Positions 26,867 through 36,319 are shown, counted from the first letter of the stretch. The stretch is DNA of 58,266 nt from Bacteroidales bacterium (GCA_015060255.1 SUYV01000005.1:1-58266), one strand, 5' to 3'. Notes: generated by a model not told the origin, from the sequence alone. Numbers and translations: made by a program.

Positions 26867-26898
26867 TTTGCATAATTCGTCCACAATAATTATTTTTG
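26867..26898 (+). promoter_or_regulatory. Bacteroidetes -33/-7 promoter for GH3
   Basis: TTTG at 26867-26870 is followed by 20 bases and TATTTTTG at 26891-26898. It supports the GH3 start at 26940 (leader of about 35-40 bases), because an upstream in-frame ATG at 26868 lies inside the promoter. Confidence 0.7.
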
Positions 26899-26939
26899 TA
26901 AGAATGTGCTATGAAACTATTAACTATAACCGATATTCT

Positions 26940-29261
26940 ATGAAACCAATCAAGACAATCATCGCTATGGCTTCTGCGGTATTGGCATTCTCTGCATGCT
27001 GCAACTGCAATTCAACAGAGCCTGCAATCCCTCAGGACAAGGACATAGAGGCAAAGATCGAGAAAGTGCTCAAGGGTATGACTCTCGAAGAAAAAGTAGG
27101 TCAGATGACTCAGCTGAATGCAACAGCTGTTGCACATGGCGTCAAGATCACAGAGGCTGGAGAATCGGCACTCAGGGACTATAAGATCGGCTCTGTGCTC
27201 AACACACCCGGAGACATTGCTCAGACTCCTGAAAAATATAATGAGTTCATTTCAGAGATAAACCGTATTTCTATCGAGGCTTGCGGAATCCCTACACTTT
27301 ACGGACTTGACCACATCCACGGTGTCACTTATGTTGCCGGCGGTACACTCTTCCCTCAGGAAGTCAATATCGCAGCTACATTCAATCGCGACCACGCTTA
27401 CAACATGGGTAAGGTGACAGCGTACGAGAGCCGTGCGGCAAACGTTCCTTGGACGTTCTCTCCAACTATGGACCTCGGCCGCAATCCTGAGTGGCCACGC
27501 ATGTGGGAAAGCTTCGGCGAGGATACATATGTCAACGCACAGATGGCTGTGGCAGAGGTTAAAGGTATGCAGGGTGATGATCCTAACCATGTAGGACCAT
27601 ACAATATCGCTGCATGCGCAAAACATTTCATGGGATATGGTGTTCCGGTGACTGGACAGGACCGTACACCTTCTTCAATCGCTGCGTCAGAGCTTCGCGA
27701 GAAGCATTTCGAGCCTTTCAAGGAGGCCATGCAGGCAGGAGCCCTGACAATCATGGTGAACTCGGGCAGCAACAACGGAATTCCTTTCCATTGCAATACG
27801 GAACTCCTTACACAGTGGGTTAAGGAAGAACTCAACTGGGACGGCATGATCGTTACAGACTGGGCTGACATCAACAACCTCTATACCCGCGAGCGCGTCG
27901 CTTCTTCAAAGAAGGAGGCTGTGAAGCTTGCCATCAATGCCGGTATCGACATGTCGATGGTTCCATATGACTGCGAGTTCGCTGATGATCTCATTGCTCT
28001 GGTCAAGGAAGGAGAAGTTCCTATGTCACGTGTTGATGACGCCGTACGCCGAATCCTCCGTGTGAAGTTCCGTCTCGGACTTTTCGACCAGCCTAACACC
28101 CTCCTTGCAGACTATCCTGAGTTCGGCGGCGAAGCTCATGCCAAGCTTGCTTATGAGGCTGCTGTAGAGTCAGAGGTGCTTCTTAAGAACAATGGCATTC
28201 TTCCTCTCAAGAAGGATCTCAAGATTCTTGTGACTGGCCCTAATGCAAACTCAATGCGTACACTCAATGGCGGATGGTCATATACATGGCAGGGTCATGG
28301 AGCTTCAAGGGATGAGTTTACTGGCAAGTATAATACAATTTATGAGGCCATCTCGCAGAAGTTCGAAAATGTGACATATGTTCCAGGTGTAGAGTATGAC
28401 CTTGATGGTACAAACTGGCAGTTTGACGAGGCTACAGGTATCAGAGAGGCTGTAGCAGCTGCAAGAAAGGCTGAAGTGATCATCGCATGCGTGGGAGAGA
28501 ACACATACTGCGAGACTCCAGGAAATGACGTGGACCTCAACCTTTCAGAAAATCAGAAGGATCTGGTTGCGGCACTTGCAGCAACAGGAAGACCGATTAT
28601 CCTCATCCTCAACGAGGGTCGTCCGCGCATCATCAACGACATCGAGCCTTATGCCTCAGCAGTTGTTGACGTGCTTCTTCCAGGTAACTACGGTGGCGAT
28701 GCGCTTGCAGCCCTTCTCTGCGGAGAGGAGAACTTCAGCGCAAAACTTCCGTTCACATATCCTAAGTATACGAACAAGTTCGGCGTTTATGACTACAAGC
28801 CGGCTGAAAACCAGGGTACGATGGCCGGAACATACAACTACAATGCTGTGATGGATGTCCAGTGGCCGTTCGGACACGGACTAAGCTACACAAAGTTCGC
28901 ATATTCGAACATGACTGTGTCTGCTGCAGAATTCACTGCTGACGATGTGCTCAAGGTTACGGTTGACGTGACCAACACCGGTGAGGTTGCAGGAAAGGAA
29001 AGCGTTCTTCTGTTCTCTTCAGACCTGTATGCAAGCTCTACTCCTGATGTCCGCCGTCTGCGTGCATTCGACAAGATCGAGCTTGCTCCGGGCGAGACAA
29101 AGACCGTCGAGCTTGAGGTGACAGGGAAGGACCTTGCATTTGTGAACTACTATGGCAAGTGGACCATCGAGGAAGGTGATTTCATCCTTTCAGTCGGTGA
29201 CCTCAGCCAGGAGATAAGATGTATGGAAACCATCGTCTGGGACGAACCGAATATTGACTAA
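26940..29261 (+). CDS. GH3 beta-glucosidase-type glycoside hydrolase lipoprotein
   Basis: A 773-residue lipoprotein (LAFSAC, then CNCNSTEP) with the three-part GH3 architecture: TIM barrel (about 30-390), alpha/beta sandwich (about 410-640) and C-terminal fibronectin III-like domain (about 680-765). The nucleophile Asp lies in GMIVTDWADI; the KHFMGYG block and GLDHIHGVTY are conserved. Most such proteins hydrolyse terminal beta-glucose or related beta-linked sugars from the reducing-end-distal side. It is followed eight bases later by the mannose-1-phosphate guanylyltransferase gene, an unusual partner. Confidence 0.95.
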   Translation: MKPIKTIIAMASAVLAFSACCNCNSTEPAIPQDKDIEAKIEKVLKGMTLEEKVGQMTQLNATAVAHGVKITEAGESALRDYKIGSVLNTPGDIAQTPEKYNEFISEINRISIEACGIPTLYGLDHIHGVTYVAGGTLFPQEVNIAATFNRDHAYNMGKVTAYESRAANVPWTFSPTMDLGRNPEWPRMWESFGEDTYVNAQMAVAEVKGMQGDDPNHVGPYNIAACAKHFMGYGVPVTGQDRTPSSIAASELREKHFEPFKEAMQAGALTIMVNSGSNNGIPFHCNTELLTQWVKEELNWDGMIVTDWADINNLYTRERVASSKKEAVKLAINAGIDMSMVPYDCEFADDLIALVKEGEVPMSRVDDAVRRILRVKFRLGLFDQPNTLLADYPEFGGEAHAKLAYEAAVESEVLLKNNGILPLKKDLKILVTGPNANSMRTLNGGWSYTWQGHGASRDEFTGKYNTIYEAISQKFENVTYVPGVEYDLDGTNWQFDEATGIREAVAAARKAEVIIACVGENTYCETPGNDVDLNLSENQKDLVAALAATGRPIILILNEGRPRIINDIEPYASAVVDVLLPGNYGGDALAALLCGEENFSAKLPFTYPKYTNKFGVYDYKPAENQGTMAGTYNYNAVMDVQWPFGHGLSYTKFAYSNMTVSAAEFTADDVLKVTVDVTNTGEVAGKESVLLFSSDLYASSTPDVRRLRAFDKIELAPGETKTVELEVTGKDLAFVNYYGKWTIEEGDFILSVGDLSQEIRCMETIVWDEPNID

Positions 29262-29268
29262 ACGGATA

Positions 29269-30312
29269 ATGGATACACACGTAGTAATAATGGCAGGCGG
29301 CATCGGCAGTCGTTTCTGGCCGATGAGCGTGCCACAGATGCCCAAGCAGTTTGTTGATGTCATGGGTGTCGGACGTTCACTGATACAGATGACCGTGGAC
29401 AGGTTTTCAGCAATCTGTCCTAAGGAAAATTTCTGGGTCGTGACAGGTGAAAGGTATGTGGATATGGTCAGGGAACAGTTGCCTGATATACCGGTCGAAC
29501 ATATTCTTGCCGAACCTGCTGCCAGAAATACTGCTCCATGTATCGCTTATGCCTGCTGGAAGATTCGTCAGCATTATCCTGATGCCAATGTGGTTGTTAC
29601 CCCATCAGACGCTCTAGTGCTTAACGTCGAAGAATTCAGGAGAATTATCGGCAGGGCGTTGGCATTTACTGAAAACTCGGAAGCCATCGTGACGGTCGGT
29701 ATAAAGCCGAGCCGTCCTGAAACAGGATATGGCTATATCAAGACAGGATATGTTGTTGATGATGAAATCTTCAAGGTAAGTTCTTTTCGTGAAAAGCCTT
29801 CATTGGAAGTCGCCAGAGAGTATCTCCAGGATGGCGGTTACCTATGGAATGCCGGTATATTCGTTTGGAATGTCAATACGATAATGTCGGCCCTTTACCG
29901 CTTTGTACCGGATATGACGTCCATCATGGATGAAATGTCAGAGTCATTCTATACACCGTACGAGAAAGAAACTGTAGCAAGATTGTTCCCTACTTGTGAA
30001 AAGATCTCGATTGACTACGCCGTAATGGAAAAGGCTGAAAATATCTATACGGTTCCGGCCGATTTCGGATGGAGTGACCTCGGTACCTGGGGCTCATTAT
30101 GGACTTTGATGGAACGTGATGAGAATGGAAACGCGATAGTCGGTGAAGATGTGCGGGTCTTCGACTGCAAGAACTGTATCATACATACACCGGACCTCAA
30201 AAGAGTGGTGATACAGGGACTGGAAGATTGTATCGTTTCAAAGCACGGAGACCGTCTGCTGATTTCCAGAAAGGATCATGAACAGAAGATAACAGATTAC
30301 TCTAAGGACTGA
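29269..30312 (+). CDS. manC: Mannose-1-phosphate guanylyltransferase
   Basis: The ATG at 29269 (MDTHVVIMAGGIGSRFWPMS) is preferred over a TTG at 29254 that overlaps the GH3 stop. The 347-residue enzyme has the nucleotidyltransferase signature GGIGSRFWPMS with KQF downstream, the TPSDALV motif, the GYGYIKTG and FREKP blocks, and the DYAVMEKA and FGWSDLGTWGSL blocks of the GMP-mannose family. It makes GDP-mannose from mannose-1-phosphate and GTP for surface polysaccharide and glycoprotein. There is no C-terminal isomerase domain. The next gene overlaps its stop (TGATG). Confidence 0.93.
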   Translation: MDTHVVIMAGGIGSRFWPMSVPQMPKQFVDVMGVGRSLIQMTVDRFSAICPKENFWVVTGERYVDMVREQLPDIPVEHILAEPAARNTAPCIAYACWKIRQHYPDANVVVTPSDALVLNVEEFRRIIGRALAFTENSEAIVTVGIKPSRPETGYGYIKTGYVVDDEIFKVSSFREKPSLEVAREYLQDGGYLWNAGIFVWNVNTIMSALYRFVPDMTSIMDEMSESFYTPYEKETVARLFPTCEKISIDYAVMEKAENIYTVPADFGWSDLGTWGSLWTLMERDENGNAIVGEDVRVFDCKNCIIHTPDLKRVVIQGLEDCIVSKHGDRLLISRKDHEQKITDYSKD

Positions 30313-30500
30313 TGGCAGATAATTATCTAGAGAAGAAGATGGAGGCATTGCAGGCCAGGAAGGCCAAGGAACAACGCTCTCGCCAGATAGCTTGGAAGAA
30401 GCGTATGGATGCCTACAGGAAGAAACTGGAATCACAGAAGGCTAGCGAAGAGGCTTCTGCGGATTCAGACGACGCCAAAGTCCCAGAGGCCATCGTCTAA
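30312..30500 (+). CDS. Small charged coiled-coil protein, unknown function
   Basis: The 62-residue product starts in the stop of manC (TGATG), which favours translational coupling. It is highly basic and helical (KKMEALQARKAKEQRSRQIA, then WKKRMDAYRKKLESQK) with an acidic tail. Short 'MADNYLEKKM' proteins of this type occur in Bacteroidales, with no known job. Its 3' end overlaps the convergent S26-like gene by 59 bases. Confidence 0.65.
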   Translation: MADNYLEKKMEALQARKAKEQRSRQIAWKKRMDAYRKKLESQKASEEASADSDDAKVPEAIV

Positions 30501-30906
30501 GGGGAGTAAGTGCACTCCATATTGAAGAATAGAGACGCCATATGAAACCTTCGGTTGAGTATGTGCGTCCTTTTCTTTTGATGCTGTATAGGACGCCGAT
30601 GATTTCATCAATGTTGGCTGTTTCGGTCAGGTTGATGTTCCCGTCACCCATGAGGGTGATCCTGTCGCCGTCCCTTCTGATGATTCTGTGCAGTATGTAA
30701 TTGCCTTTGATGTCTTTTACAAGTACTGTGACTCCTTTTCTGATGTCAGTGTCGGAAAATGGCCCGAGAACGACCTGGTCACGCATATGCATGATGAACG
30801 GATTCATGCTGTAGCCCTTGGCTGTCAGTTCTACAGTCAGTCCTTCAGAAATCAGTTTCCTGACTTCTTCCATAATGATTGCGGTGTCTTTTATAATCGT
30901 TCCCAT
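30442..30906 (-). CDS. S24/S26-like signal peptidase, Ser/His type
   Basis: The start is the ATG at 30906 (MGTIIKDTAIIM); a TTG at 30915 lies against the -7 element. The 154-residue protein has the S26 pattern: GYSMNPFI (Ser33), a middle region GVTVLVKDIKGNYILHRII, and a terminal GDGNINLTE box. His73 in LHRI occupies the place of the general base in SipW/ER-type enzymes, where His replaces Lys. There is no N-terminal membrane anchor; a hydrophobic, Trp-rich C-terminus (IWRLYSSIWSAL) may tether it. In many Bacteroidetes such proteases sit near PqqD-like genes. It diverges from the HprK-like kinase gene. Confidence 0.78.
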   Translation of the reverse strand: MGTIIKDTAIIMEEVRKLISEGLTVELTAKGYSMNPFIMHMRDQVVLGPFSDTDIRKGVTVLVKDIKGNYILHRIIRRDGDRITLMGDGNINLTETANIDEIIGVLYSIKRKGRTYSTEGFIWRLYSSIWSALTPLRRWPLGLWRRLNPQKPLR

Positions 30907-30912
30907 CGTGTG

Positions 30913-30942
30913 CAAAAGTACGGATAAAAATTTCTATCTTTG
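30913..30942. promoter_or_regulatory. Back-to-back -7 elements between the S26-like and HprK-like genes
   Basis: The minus strand carries TACTTTTG (30913-30920), six bases from the ATG of the S26-like gene. The plus strand carries TATCTTTG (30935-30942), eight bases from the ATG of the kinase gene. Both transcripts should begin at or near the start codon. Confidence 0.6.
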
Positions 30943-30950
30943 AATGTTTT

Positions 30951-31838
30951 ATGAAAAATCTGCATAAATATACGGTTGCCGGTCATTCATTCGGCATCAT
31001 TCTTCCGGAGACATTTTCTCCTGATGAGTATCTCAGACCTTATGACCCTTTCGTGGCACCTCAGGATGCCATTACCTTGTTTGTGCTCAAGCTTGAGATT
31101 GTAGGATCATTAGACTCAGTCCATCCCGGCAAGGTTATCAGGTGTCTGAATGACGAAGCTCCATACTTTTGGATTCTTGAAGCGGAAGATGGCACATATA
31201 ACTTCGGTTTCTCATATACACAAAGCCATCCGGACTGCATCCTGAAGGCTTCACCTGATTTCAAGTCCAATGTGGTATATGTCCAGGAGGCTCATGCAAG
31301 GAGATTGGCTGAGTTTGCAATTAGCAATGCCATGATGCTTCTGTATACATTCTGTACGACTCCATACGATACGCTTATGGTACATGCCTCTGTCGTGTCA
31401 TATGATGGCAAGGGGTATATGTTCCTTGGCAGAAGCGGTACGGGAAAGAGCACCCATAGCCGTCTGTGGCTCGAGCATATCGAAGGTTCATTCCTGCTGA
31501 ATGATGATAATCCTGTGATACGTGTCTTTGAGGACCGTGCTCTTGTCTATGGTACACCCTGGAGCGGCAAGACACCTTGCTACAAGAATCTGGAAATGCC
31601 GTTGAAGGCAATTGTCCGTCTCTCTCAGGCGCCATATAACAAGATAACGCGTCTGAGCCCTCTTCAGGCATTTGCTTCTCTTATGCCGGCATGTTCGTGC
31701 ATGCGCTGGGACGGCTCTGCCATGACGATGCTCCATAAGACTGTAGAAAAGACGATATCGGTGGTTTCCGGCTATCATCTTGAATGTCTCCCCGACAGAG
31801 ATGCAGCAATTGTCTGTCATAACGTTGCAGCTAAATAA
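30951..31838 (+). CDS. HprK-like serine kinase/phosphatase-family ATPase
   Basis: A 295-residue protein. Its C-terminal half has an HPr-kinase/PEPCK fold: VHASVVS, then a Walker A GRSGTGKST at about 160-168, then LLNDDNPVIRV (HprK-like acidic strand) and GTPWSGKTPCYKN. The N-terminal half (about 1-130) is a divergent beta-rich domain. Lasso-peptide kinases of the HprK type phosphorylate a precursor or product; true HprK acts on HPr. The neighbourhood (PqqD-like and S26-like genes) hints at a peptide-maturation role. A hairpin terminator separates it from pckA. Confidence 0.8.
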   Translation: MKNLHKYTVAGHSFGIILPETFSPDEYLRPYDPFVAPQDAITLFVLKLEIVGSLDSVHPGKVIRCLNDEAPYFWILEAEDGTYNFGFSYTQSHPDCILKASPDFKSNVVYVQEAHARRLAEFAISNAMMLLYTFCTTPYDTLMVHASVVSYDGKGYMFLGRSGTGKSTHSRLWLEHIEGSFLLNDDNPVIRVFEDRALVYGTPWSGKTPCYKNLEMPLKAIVRLSQAPYNKITRLSPLQAFASLMPACSCMRWDGSAMTMLHKTVEKTISVVSGYHLECLPDRDAAIVCHNVAAK

Positions 31839-31840
31839 AA

Positions 31841-31869
31841 AATGGAGATGACCGACGGTCATCTCCATT
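31841..31869. terminator. Two-way hairpin terminator between the HprK-like gene and pckA
   Basis: AATGGAGATGACC pairs perfectly with GGTCATCTCCATT around a three-base loop. An A-run precedes it and T-rich bases follow, so it can end both convergent transcripts. Confidence 0.85.
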
Positions 31870-31892
31870 GTATTTATAAGGCCTCTTAAGGA

Positions 31893-33500
31893 TTAGAGAG
31901 CTGGACCAGCTGCTACAAGAGACTTGCCGAGGTCGTTTCCAGTGAACTTGTTGAAGTTCTTGATGAAACGTCCTGCGAGGTCCTTTGCCTTCTCCTCCCA
32001 CTGGCAAGCGCACTCGTAAGTGTCGCGTGGGTCGAGGATTGCAGGATCAACACCAGGGAGTTCAGTAGGAACTGTGAAGTTGAAGTAAGGGATCTGCTTT
32101 GTAGGAGCCTTGTCGATAGAACCGTCGAGGATAGCGTCGATGATTCCTCTTGTATCCTTGATAGAGATACGCTTTCCTGTACCGTTCCATCCTGTGTTCA
32201 CGAGGTATGCCTTTGCACCAACCTTCTCCATTCTCTTCACGAGCTCCTCACCATACTTGGTTGGGTGGAGTGAAAGGAATGCTGCACCGAAGCAAGCTGA
32301 GAAAGTAGGAGTAGGCTCAGTGATGCCGCGCTCTGTACCTGCGAGCTTTGCAGTAAATCCTGAAAGGAAGTAGTACTGAGTCTGCTCAGGAGTAAGGATT
32401 GATACTGGAGGGAGAACTCCGAATGCGTCAGCTGAAAGGAAGATCACCTGCTGAGCGTGAGGACCCTTTGATGGAACTGCGATGTTCTTGATATGGTCGA
32501 TAGGATAAGATACGCGAGTGTTCTCTGTAACGCTCTTGTCAGCGAAGTCGATCTTACCGTTTGCATCAACAGTTACGTTCTCGAGGAGTGCATTTCTCTT
32601 GATGGCGTTGTAGATATCCGGCTCAGACTCTGGGTCGAGGTTGATAACCTTTGCATAGCAGCCGCCTTCGTAGTTGAAAACGCCCTCGTCATCCCAACCA
32701 TGCTCGTCATCACCGATGAGGAGACGCTTAGGGTCAGTTGAAAGGGTAGTCTTACCTGTACCTGAAAGACCGAAGAAGATAGCTGTGCTTGTACCCTCCA
32801 TGTTAGTGTTTGCTGAGCAGTGCATTGAAGCGATGCCCTTGAGAGGGTTATAGTAGTTCATAAGTGAGAAGATACCCTTCTTCATCTCACCGCCATACCA
32901 TGTATTGAGGATAACCTGCTCGTTTGTCTTGATGTTGAATACAGTTGCAGTCTCTGAGTTGAGTCCAAGCTCCTTGTAGTTGTCAACCTTTGCCTTTGCA
33001 GCGTTGAATGATACGAAATCAGGCTCACCATAGTTTGCAAGCTCCTCCTCTGTCGGACGGATGAACATGTTCTTTACGAAATGTGCCTGCCATGCAACTT
33101 CCATGATGAAACGTACCTTAAGACGGGTAGCCTCGTTAGTACCGCAGAATGTATCAACTACATAAAGCTTCTTAGCTGTGTTGAGCTGCTTGATGGCCTT
33201 TGCGCGGAGGTCTGCCCAAGCTTCCTCAGAACATGGCTTGTTGTCATTCTTGTACTCCTCTGAAGTCCACCATACAGTGTCCTTGCTGGCCTCGTTCATT
33301 ACAAAGAACTTGTCCTTAGGAGAACGTCCTGTGTAGATACCTGTCATTACGTTGATGGTATCAAGTTCTGTAAGCTGGCCTTTCTCGTATCCCTCGAGGC
33401 TTGGATCAGTCTCCTCAGCGAAGAGAACCTCGTAAGATGGGTTGTGAAGGACTTCCTTCACGTCGGTAATACCATACTTGGTCAAATCAATTGTGCTCAT
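31893..33500 (-). CDS. pckA: Phosphoenolpyruvate carboxykinase (ATP)
   Basis: The 535-residue enzyme has the family length and signatures: [21 protein letters not shown]-type block (here [11 protein letters not shown]), the kinase P-loop [13 protein letters not shown] and the metal-binding LIGDDEHGW. In Bacteroidetes it interconverts oxaloacetate and PEP in the succinate pathway. It is a strongly expressed housekeeping gene with rather uniform codons. A -7 element TATTTTTG lies at 33550-33557, about 50 bases upstream. Confidence 0.97.
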   Translation of the reverse strand: MSTIDLTKYGITDVKEVLHNPSYEVLFAEETDPSLEGYEKGQLTELDTINVMTGIYTGRSPKDKFFVMNEASKDTVWWTSEEYKNDNKPCSEEAWADLRAKAIKQLNTAKKLYVVDTFCGTNEATRLKVRFIMEVAWQAHFVKNMFIRPTEEELANYGEPDFVSFNAAKAKVDNYKELGLNSETATVFNIKTNEQVILNTWYGGEMKKGIFSLMNYYNPLKGIASMHCSANTNMEGTSTAIFFGLSGTGKTTLSTDPKRLLIGDDEHGWDDEGVFNYEGGCYAKVINLDPESEPDIYNAIKRNALLENVTVDANGKIDFADKSVTENTRVSYPIDHIKNIAVPSKGPHAQQVIFLSADAFGVLPPVSILTPEQTQYYFLSGFTAKLAGTERGITEPTPTFSACFGAAFLSLHPTKYGEELVKRMEKVGAKAYLVNTGWNGTGKRISIKDTRGIIDAILDGSIDKAPTKQIPYFNFTVPTELPGVDPAILDPRDTYECACQWEEKAKDLAGRFIKNFNKFTGNDLGKSLVAAGPAL

Positions 33501-33549
33501 AATTTTTTATAAAAATATTTAAGGTTTAACTCTTTATCTTATATCTCTG

Positions 33550-33557
33550 CAAAAATA
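33550..33557 (-). promoter_or_regulatory. -7 promoter element of pckA
   Basis: TATTTTTG on the minus strand, 50 bases before the start codon. A divergent TACATTTG at 33602-33609 on the plus strand is the likely -7 element of recQ. Confidence 0.55.
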
Positions 33558-33657
33558 AACTTTTTTTATCATTCGGCAAGCACTGCCGTTAATATTTTCA
33601 TTACATTTGCTGCATAATGCATGCCTTCTCGTTTGAGAAAGACAAAATGGACAGGAT

Positions 33658-35562
33658 ATGGGTGAAAACGGCAGCGACAGGGCTCTTGAAGTCCTGAATG
33701 AATATTGGGGTTACGACTCTTTCCGGCCAAAGCAGGAGGACATAGTCCGGACTGCTTTGGAAGGCAGGGACGTGCTTGCAATCCTGCCTACCGGAGGCGG
33801 AAAATCCGTATGCTTCCAGGTGCCGGCGATGATACGTCCTGGCGTGGCCATAGTGGTGACACCGCTGATCGCCTTGATGAAGGATCAGGTGCAGAACCTT
33901 ACTGACCGTGGTATCAAGGCATTGTGTATAAATGCCGGCATGGGGCGCAGAGAAGTCGATAATGCATTGAACAATGCCTTGTATGGCGACTTCAAGTTTC
34001 TTTATGTGTCTCCTGAGCGTCTGGGAACCAGACTTTTCCAGAGCTATGTGCAGGAGATGAATGTCAGCTATATCGTTGTGGATGAGGCGCATTGCATTTC
34101 CCAGTGGGGCTATGATTTCAGGCCGGATTATCTTCAGATCGGCCGCCTGCGCGAAATTGTAGATGCACCTGTCATCGCCCTTACAGCCACAGCGACTCCT
34201 CAGGTGGCGGATGATATAATGGAGCGCCTGGGATTTCAGGAGAAATGTCTTATAAAGAGCGGATTCGAGAGACCGAATCTTTCGTATGTCGTCCGCAGGA
34301 CCGAAGATAAGCTCGGCCAGCTTCTGAATATCTGCAATTCTGTCGAAGGAACAGGTATCGTATATGTCCGCAGCCGGAAGAAAACGGAGGAACTGGCGGC
34401 ATTCCTGACTGCCGGAGGGGTGTCAGCGTCGTTTTACCACGCTGGGCTAGGAGCAGATTCACGCTCCGACAGGCAGGAAAGATGGAAGAAGGATGATATC
34501 AGGATTATGGTATGTACCAATGCATTCGGAATGGGGATCGATAAACCGGATGTGCGTTTTGTGGTTCATTTCGATGTTCCTGACAGCCCGGAGGCATATT
34601 TCCAGGAAGCCGGCAGGGGAGGACGTGACGGTAGGCGCAGTTATGCGGTGATGTTGTGGAACAGTTCTGACACAAAGCGTCTGCGCCAGCTGGCGACAGT
34701 TTCGTTCCCGTCTCTTGAATATATCGAAGACATATATCATAAGCTGCATATATTTTATGATATTCCATATGATTCCGGGGTGGGAAGACAGCTGAAGTTC
34801 GATCTTGACGAATTCTGCCGTCATTTCAACCTCCAGCGTTCATCAGCTTATTATGCAATCGTATATATAGAGAGGACCGGACATTGGACTATGGCCGAGG
34901 ATATCGATATTTCCACAAAGGTCCAGATAACTGTCGATAGGAATGAATTATATGACTTCGAATTCCCGGACAGAAGGATGATATCGCTTCTTGAAGTGCT
35001 TATGAGAAAGTATACGGGCCTATTTTCTTATCCGGTGCCGATAGATGAGGATTATGTGGCATCTCAGATCGGAGTTCCCGTGCCTATGCTGCGTCAGCTG
35101 CTGTATAAGCTTTCTCTCGAACATGTCATAAGATATGTGCCGGCAGACCATGCTACCGTAATCTTCCTTCATCATGACCGTCTGCGTCCGAAGAATGTGA
35201 ATCTGGATCCGAAACGCTATGGGATGCTGAAAGATTCCTTCCTTGAAAGGATGCAGAAGATGATTGACTATATCAGTGAGGAAACGGTCTGCCGCAGCAG
35301 ATACCTGCTCGAATATTTCGGCCAGACCGAAAGCGAGGACTGCGGTACATGCGATGTATGCAGGGCAAAGCCAAAGGCCGCAAGATCCGAAGATCCCGCA
35401 GCCTTGATATCTTCATTCATCAATGGTGAAATGTCAGGAATATATGCCATAGATGATGTCCTGCGCCGCTTTTCATCTCCTGGTCAGCTCGCTCCGGAAG
35501 ACTGCGTCGCGATCCTGCGACGCCTCATCGACGAGGGCAAAGTCCCTTCTCCTCTTCAATGA
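33658..35562 (+). CDS. recQ: ATP-dependent DNA helicase RecQ
   Basis: A 634-residue RecQ family helicase. Helicase motifs are in order: FRPKQEDIV (motif 0), LPTGGGKSVCFQVPA (Walker A), VDEAHCISQWGYDFRPDY (DEAH), TATATP, then FGMGIDKPDVRFVVH and QEAGRGGRDG. The RQC zinc cluster is CRSRYLLEYFGQTESEDC-GTC-DVC. The C-terminus after the zinc region is short with no full HRDC domain. It unwinds DNA at recombination and fork-repair sites. Its 3' end overlaps the convergent MBL hydrolase gene by 38 bases. Confidence 0.96.
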   Translation: MGENGSDRALEVLNEYWGYDSFRPKQEDIVRTALEGRDVLAILPTGGGKSVCFQVPAMIRPGVAIVVTPLIALMKDQVQNLTDRGIKALCINAGMGRREVDNALNNALYGDFKFLYVSPERLGTRLFQSYVQEMNVSYIVVDEAHCISQWGYDFRPDYLQIGRLREIVDAPVIALTATATPQVADDIMERLGFQEKCLIKSGFERPNLSYVVRRTEDKLGQLLNICNSVEGTGIVYVRSRKKTEELAAFLTAGGVSASFYHAGLGADSRSDRQERWKKDDIRIMVCTNAFGMGIDKPDVRFVVHFDVPDSPEAYFQEAGRGGRDGRRSYAVMLWNSSDTKRLRQLATVSFPSLEYIEDIYHKLHIFYDIPYDSGVGRQLKFDLDEFCRHFNLQRSSAYYAIVYIERTGHWTMAEDIDISTKVQITVDRNELYDFEFPDRRMISLLEVLMRKYTGLFSYPVPIDEDYVASQIGVPVPMLRQLLYKLSLEHVIRYVPADHATVIFLHHDRLRPKNVNLDPKRYGMLKDSFLERMQKMIDYISEETVCRSRYLLEYFGQTESEDCGTCDVCRAKPKAARSEDPAALISSFINGEMSGIYAIDDVLRRFSSPGQLAPEDCVAILRRLIDEGKVPSPLQ

Positions 35563-36319
35563 CCAGTCCGTCATATGCCGGCAGGACTCCTTCCGGGAGT
35601 TCGGCCGCCAGTTCCGTGTAGACAGGAAGCTGGTGGGACAGATGGGTCAGCCATGTGTGTCCGGCTCCGACTTTCTCTGCGACTGCAAGAGCTCCTTCCA
35701 GTGAGAAGTGGGATATGTGTCTGCCTCTTCTGACGCAGTTTATCACGAAGTGGTCCAGACCTTTGAGCTTCTCGAATTCTTCTTCGGCGATATGATTCAT
35801 GTCCGTGCAGTATGCGATGTTTCCGAACCGGAATCCAAGGACAGGAAGCTTGTAGTGTCTGCCGCGGATCGGGATTATCTTTACTCCGTTGATTTCAAAC
35901 GGCTTCTCGTCAATTGTATGAACTCTCCATTCGGGTGCTCCCGGGTATTTGTTTTCTGCGAATGCGTATGAATACTCCATTCGAAGAGAGTCTTCCACGT
36001 ATTTCTCGCAGTAAATTTCTGTCGCCTTCTTTTCCAGGTAGTTGAACGCACGGATGTCGTCAAGACCTCCTGTGTGGTCCTTGTGGTTGTGAGTAAGTAA
36101 GATAGCATCCAGGTGCGAGATGTTTTCCCTCAGCATCTGCTGTCTGAAATCCGGACCGGCATCAACAAGGATTGTCTGTCCTTCATACTCAACCAGGACG
36201 CTTGCACGCAGCCTCTTGTCGCGCGCATCAGCGCTGCGGCATACCTCGCATCCGCATCCTATCATTGGCACTCCCTGGGATGTGCCGGTGCCTAGAAATG
36301 TCAGTTTCGTTTTGCTCAT
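35525..36319 (-). CDS. PhnP-like MBL-fold metallo-hydrolase
   Basis: The 264-residue protein has the metallo-beta-lactamase fold of the PhnP type: FLGTGTSQGVPMIGCGC-EVC at the N-terminus, metal motif LTHNHKDHTGGLDD and later histidines (RGRHYKL, HISHFSLEGA, HTWLTHLSHQ). PhnP hydrolyses cyclic phosphodiesters; other members act on nucleic acids or small molecules. It is the last gene of the five-gene operon starting with the TamB-like gene; its start shares a base with the MtaB stop. Its precise substrate is unknown. Confidence 0.88.
   Translation of the reverse strand: MSKTKLTFLGTGTSQGVPMIGCGCEVCRSADARDKRLRASVLVEYEGQTILVDAGPDFRQQMLRENISHLDAILLTHNHKDHTGGLDDIRAFNYLEKKATEIYCEKYVEDSLRMEYSYAFAENKYPGAPEWRVHTIDEKPFEINGVKIIPIRGRHYKLPVLGFRFGNIAYCTDMNHIAEEEFEKLKGLDHFVINCVRRGRHISHFSLEGALAVAEKVGAGHTWLTHLSHQLPVYTELAAELPEGVLPAYDGLVIEEEKGLCPRR

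Noticed and set aside
26578..31838. Complete lasso-peptide cluster
   Set aside because: No asparagine-synthetase-like cyclase, no transglutaminase-type B2 protease and no precursor are present, and the genes are not in one operon.
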